The notes under the pieces were generated by a model. The model was not told the origin of the DNA, ran no database searches, and was given only the letters and a program-made list of their open reading frames with translations. Source: Dillenia suffruticosa (lineage: Eukaryota; Streptophyta; Magnoliopsida; Dilleniales; Dilleniaceae). Taken from it: 64,000 bases of DNA. The stretch is taken from assembly GCA_033439265.1 (NCBI GenBank), contig JAVTVX010000019.1:8253501-8317500 (forward strand). Reading direction: 5' to 3'. Positions 61,795-64,000 of the stretch are shown in pieces (position 1 is the first letter of the stretch; every line of letters begins with the position of its first letter). A program made the position numbers and the translations under genes.

Positions 61795-61804
61795 TATATA
61801 TATA
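61795..61804 (+). promoter_or_regulatory. putative TATA box of the HAD-family gene
   Basis: TATATATATA, about 30 bases before a plausible start of transcription near 61830 and about 245 bases before the preferred start codon. The stretch between holds a C-rich pyrimidine patch (61890-61906) and a TCTC run (62020-62040), both common in plant 5' leaders. Confidence 0.5.
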
Positions 61805-62049
61805 CCAGAATTATTCTATGAAAAGAATAGAACTCTTCCAAGTGCTTCTTCCACGTGCTTCAACTAGTTCAAAGCATTTGGTTCTCTTCCCCCCCCCCCT
61901 ACCCCCAGAAAAAAAAAAAGATCTTTGAATTCATTCCGATGGAACATGTTCCCATTTGTTCAAAGCCCTTTAAAAATGCACCCATACTAGCTTCCTCTCA
62001 GTCCCCATTCATTTCCCAAATCTCTCTCTCTCTCTCCCCCCACCCAAAC

Positions 62050-62137
62050 ATGTCCTGCGCCAAGTGTCGGTCTTGCAATGAAAGGACCCAGATTGTGGCT
62101 GTCATCCTTGATTTAGATGGAACTCTTCTAAATACCG
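62050..62137 (+). CDS. HAD-family FMN phosphatase/riboflavin kinase-like gene, exon 1
   Basis: Codes for 29 residues plus the first base of a split codon. VAVILDLDGTLLNT contains HAD motif I, DxDxT, with the nucleophile Asp 21 and the acid/base Asp 23. The exon ends at AATACCG before the donor GTTTGC; joined to exon 2 the split codon gives Glu, restoring the usual LLNTE of the family. The start at 62050 gives a short N-terminus as in plant relatives. An in-frame ATG at 61939 would add 37 residues encoded partly by a TCTC leader repeat and is less likely. In plant homologues (Arabidopsis At4g21470 type) an N-terminal HAD FMN hydrolase is fused to a C-terminal riboflavin kinase; only the HAD start is visible here, so the fusion is inferred. 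Confidence 0.75.
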
Positions 62138-62230
62138 GTTTGCCTCTCTCTCTCTCTCTCTCGTATCATTTTGTGCTTTTGACTTATGTAGCATAATTGA
62201 AATATAATGTTTCCGAGGGAGGGGATGCAG
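62138..62230 (+). other. intron 1 (93 bp)
   Basis: GT at 62138 and AG ending at 62230 (GATGCAG). It is U-rich with a CT repeat and carries stop codons in the reading frame. The phase (1) and restored LLNTE sequence support both sites. Confidence 0.75.
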
Positions 62231-62417
62231 AGCAAGTAACTAAGGATGTGTTGAAGGATTTTCTGGCAAAATATGGGAAGGAAGTGGACCGGAAGAAAGA
62301 AGACAGCAGATTGGGAATGATGCAGAAAGAGGCTGCTATTGCTATTGTCAAGGACTATGACCTTCCCTTGACACCTGAACAGTTCATTCAAGGCATATTG
62401 CCCACGTATCATGAAAG
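62231..62417 (+). CDS. HAD-family FMN phosphatase/riboflavin kinase-like gene, exon 2
   Basis: Continues the HAD domain with the cap region: DVLKDFLAKYGKEVD, LGMMQKEAAIAIVKDYDLP and PEQFIQGILPTYHER. This matches the order and spacing of the start of plant FMN hydrolase/riboflavin kinase proteins, in which the region after motif I is a helical cap for substrate selection. The exon ends at GAAAG with donor GTCTCT at 62418. HAD motifs II-IV and the riboflavin kinase domain must lie beyond the window, so gene function rests on the first 90 or so residues. Another HAD phosphatase such as a glycerol-3-phosphatase relative is possible but fits less well. Confidence 0.75.
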
Positions 62418-62768
62418 GTCTCTCTCTCTCTCTCTCTGAGATTAGCTGCTTGATTCACCCCTTTCGCAAAATTCAATTACGTGACCTTTTAATCGGGCCC
62501 AAAAATAACTTTTAATCTCCTTGGACCATACCACTAGATCAGGGCCTAATTCTTAGGATATATACGGTAGGATAGAATATTTTAAAAAATACAATTTACT
62601 CTTATAAAAATTATTTCTCAAATAACGTTTGTTTTATTTAGAAAATTTTCTGGTAATACTTTTAATATATTTCTCTCTCCTCTCTTTATAGAAATAGAAA
62701 GAGAGCAGAGAGAGCCAAAAAAAAAAAAAAAAAAAAACCATGATTTTCTTCATGTTTTATAAAAATTA

Positions 62769-62771
<3 letters not shown>

Positions 62772-62805
<34 letters not shown>
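62772..62805. repeat. (ATT)n microsatellite
   Basis: About 11 uninterrupted ATT units inside intron 2. Confidence 0.92.
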
Positions 62806-63009
62806 GGTTTTTTTCTCCTTATGCCCCATCGAGTAATAGCATTTTACCTTTGAAGACATTTTTGGTAGGAGAATGGGAAAATTTTCTGGGGTAATATTTT
62901 AAGAAGTAAAATATTGCTCCCATAATATTTCTGGGTTTTTTTTTTTGTCCTTATTTGGTTGAAAAAATATAGTAATGGTATATAGCTAAAAGACTAGGAG
63001 GAAAAAATA

Positions 63010-64000
63010 TTATATGATAAAATCAATTTAATTAATACTTTTTCTTTAAATTCATTGATTAAGTTTTCTATTTCTAGAAAAATTAGTTTTTCTTTGTTTA
63101 AAACTATTCATATATTAATTTCTTTTTCTATATAAATCAATTTAACTCGTATTTTCTATTTAAATATATTGATTTACTTCTCTAAAGAAGTCAAAATTTG
63201 TTTTTCTCTCTAAAAAGAAACATATTAATTTTCTTTTTAAAAAATCAATTTAATGCATATTTTATTTCTTCAAACTTATTATTTTTAAGTTTTCTCTTAA
63301 CAAAAATCAAAATTAGTTTTTTTTTTTCTCTATAATTTCTTTTCTAAAACCCATTGATTTAAGTTCTCTCTATCAAAAACAAAAATTAATTTTTCTCTCT
63401 CTAAATCTAAATATATTAATTTTCTCTTTAGAAAAATCAATTTAACTTACATTTTCTCTCTCAAAATTCATTAATTTTAAAATTTCTCTCTTTACAAAAA
63501 ATCAAAATTTGTTTTTTTTGTCTCTAAAATTAAATACATTAATTTTCTCTCTTTAAAATATTCAATTAATTCATATTTTCTCTTTCAAAAAACAATGATT
63601 TTAAATTTTTTTTCTTTAGAAAAATTAATTTTATCTAAAATAAAATATATTAATTTTTTAAAATCAATTTAATTCATATTTTCTCTTTCCAAACTAATTA
63701 GCTTTAAACTATCTGTCTTTACAAAAATGGAAATTAATTTTTCTCTCTCTACAACTAACCATATTAGTTTTCTTTCACCGGAAGAACAACTTAATTCACA
63801 TTCTCTCTATTCAAATACATTTATTTAAATTTTCTCTCTCTAAAAAAAGTAAAATTTAGCTACTATCTCTCTAAAATTAAATAAATTAATTTTCTCTCTC
63901 TTAAAATTAGATTTAATTCATATTTTTTGTCTTCAAACATATTGATTTTAAGTTTTCTCTCTTTACAATAATCAATAATAGATTTTCTCTCTTTATGACT
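63010..64000 (+). repeat. degenerate 100-120-bp tandem array in intron 2
   Basis: A block AATCAATTTAATTCATATTT followed by TCTCT-rich DNA, ATTGATTTTAAGTTTTCTCT and AAAAATCAAAATT.GTTTTT recurs with starts near 63022, 63137, 63241, 63340, 63437, 63558, 63661, 63789 and 63908. That is about nine diverged units which continue past the window edge. Noncoding. Confidence 0.75.

Larger units (their letters stand above)
62418..64000 (+). other. intron 2, incomplete, over 1.58 kb
   Basis: Begins with GTCTCTCTC and no acceptor followed by a matching exon appears before the window ends. AT-rich with poly-A (62720-62737), an (ATT)n run and a long degenerate tandem array from about 63010. No coding sequence seen in it. 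Confidence 0.65.

Noticed and set aside
61855..62049. N-terminal extension of the HAD-family protein from upstream in-frame ATGs (61855, 61939)
   Set aside because: The added residues come from a C-run and TCTC-rich leader, and family members start close to the DxDxT motif, so ATG 62050 is preferred, though 61939 cannot be excluded.
62138..62196. Reading through the donor as part of a longer exon 1
   Set aside because: The continuing residues are a Ser-Leu run from a CT repeat; using GT at 62138 and AG at 62230 restores the expected LLNTE sequence and phase.

Overview
The window is nuclear DNA of a flowering plant, probably a eudicot. The evidence is AT-rich intergenic DNA, plant-type Ty3/gypsy and Ty1/copia LTR retrotransposons, an Ac-like hAT transposon, CACTA-like ends, and one intron-containing gene with plant splice sites at the right edge. 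No species can be named from the sequence. Almost everything is transposable-element DNA in different states of decay. The only convincing host gene is the first part of a HAD-family gene at 62.0-64.0 kb.

Layout. 1-8343: a minus-strand Ty3/gypsy chromovirus (Tekay-like) with 2760-bp LTRs. The left LTR is cut by the window edge, most of gag is missing and pol is broken. 8344-17641: AT-rich DNA with dispersed and tandem AT-rich repeats, a tRNA-derived SINE candidate (about 11.8 kb), a GC-rich tract, and a field of self-complementary GCGACGAA-type repeats ending in a CACTA-like terminus at 17641. 19058-22805: a solo LTR related to the first element, with a perfect 5-bp target duplication. 23.9-26.6 kb: a Tat-type gypsy integrase end (minus strand) with a minisatellite in its 3' flank, joined to a chromovirus RNase H-integrase-chromodomain fragment (plus strand). 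28214-31928: a hAT element with a disabled transposase and GC-rich CCGGGCCGG subterminal arrays. About 32.4-45.2 kb: two copies (A plus strand, B minus strand) of one Ty1/copia family, tail to tail, with a 1.2-kb palindrome between them. 45.2-53.9 kb: AT-rich intergenic DNA with microsatellites. 53.9-56.2 kb: GC-rich degenerate repeats and a second CACTA-like end with the same 16-nt terminus as the first. 56.7-60.2 kb: a third, older copy (C) of the same copia family. 61.8-64.0 kb: promoter, exons 1 and 2 and the start of a long repeat-filled intron of a putative FMN phosphatase/riboflavin kinase gene.

The elements do not form a pathway; what links them is insertion history. Three copia copies show graded decay: A keeps the YVDD active site, B has YVGD and C has YIEN. 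All three keep a recognisable noncoding region of about 1 kb between pol and the 3' LTR. I found no convincing new biological system. The most interesting signals are that shared 3' region, the palindrome between copies A and B, the GC-rich hAT subterminal arrays, the Tat-linked minisatellite, and the paired CACTA-like ends with self-complementary arrays.
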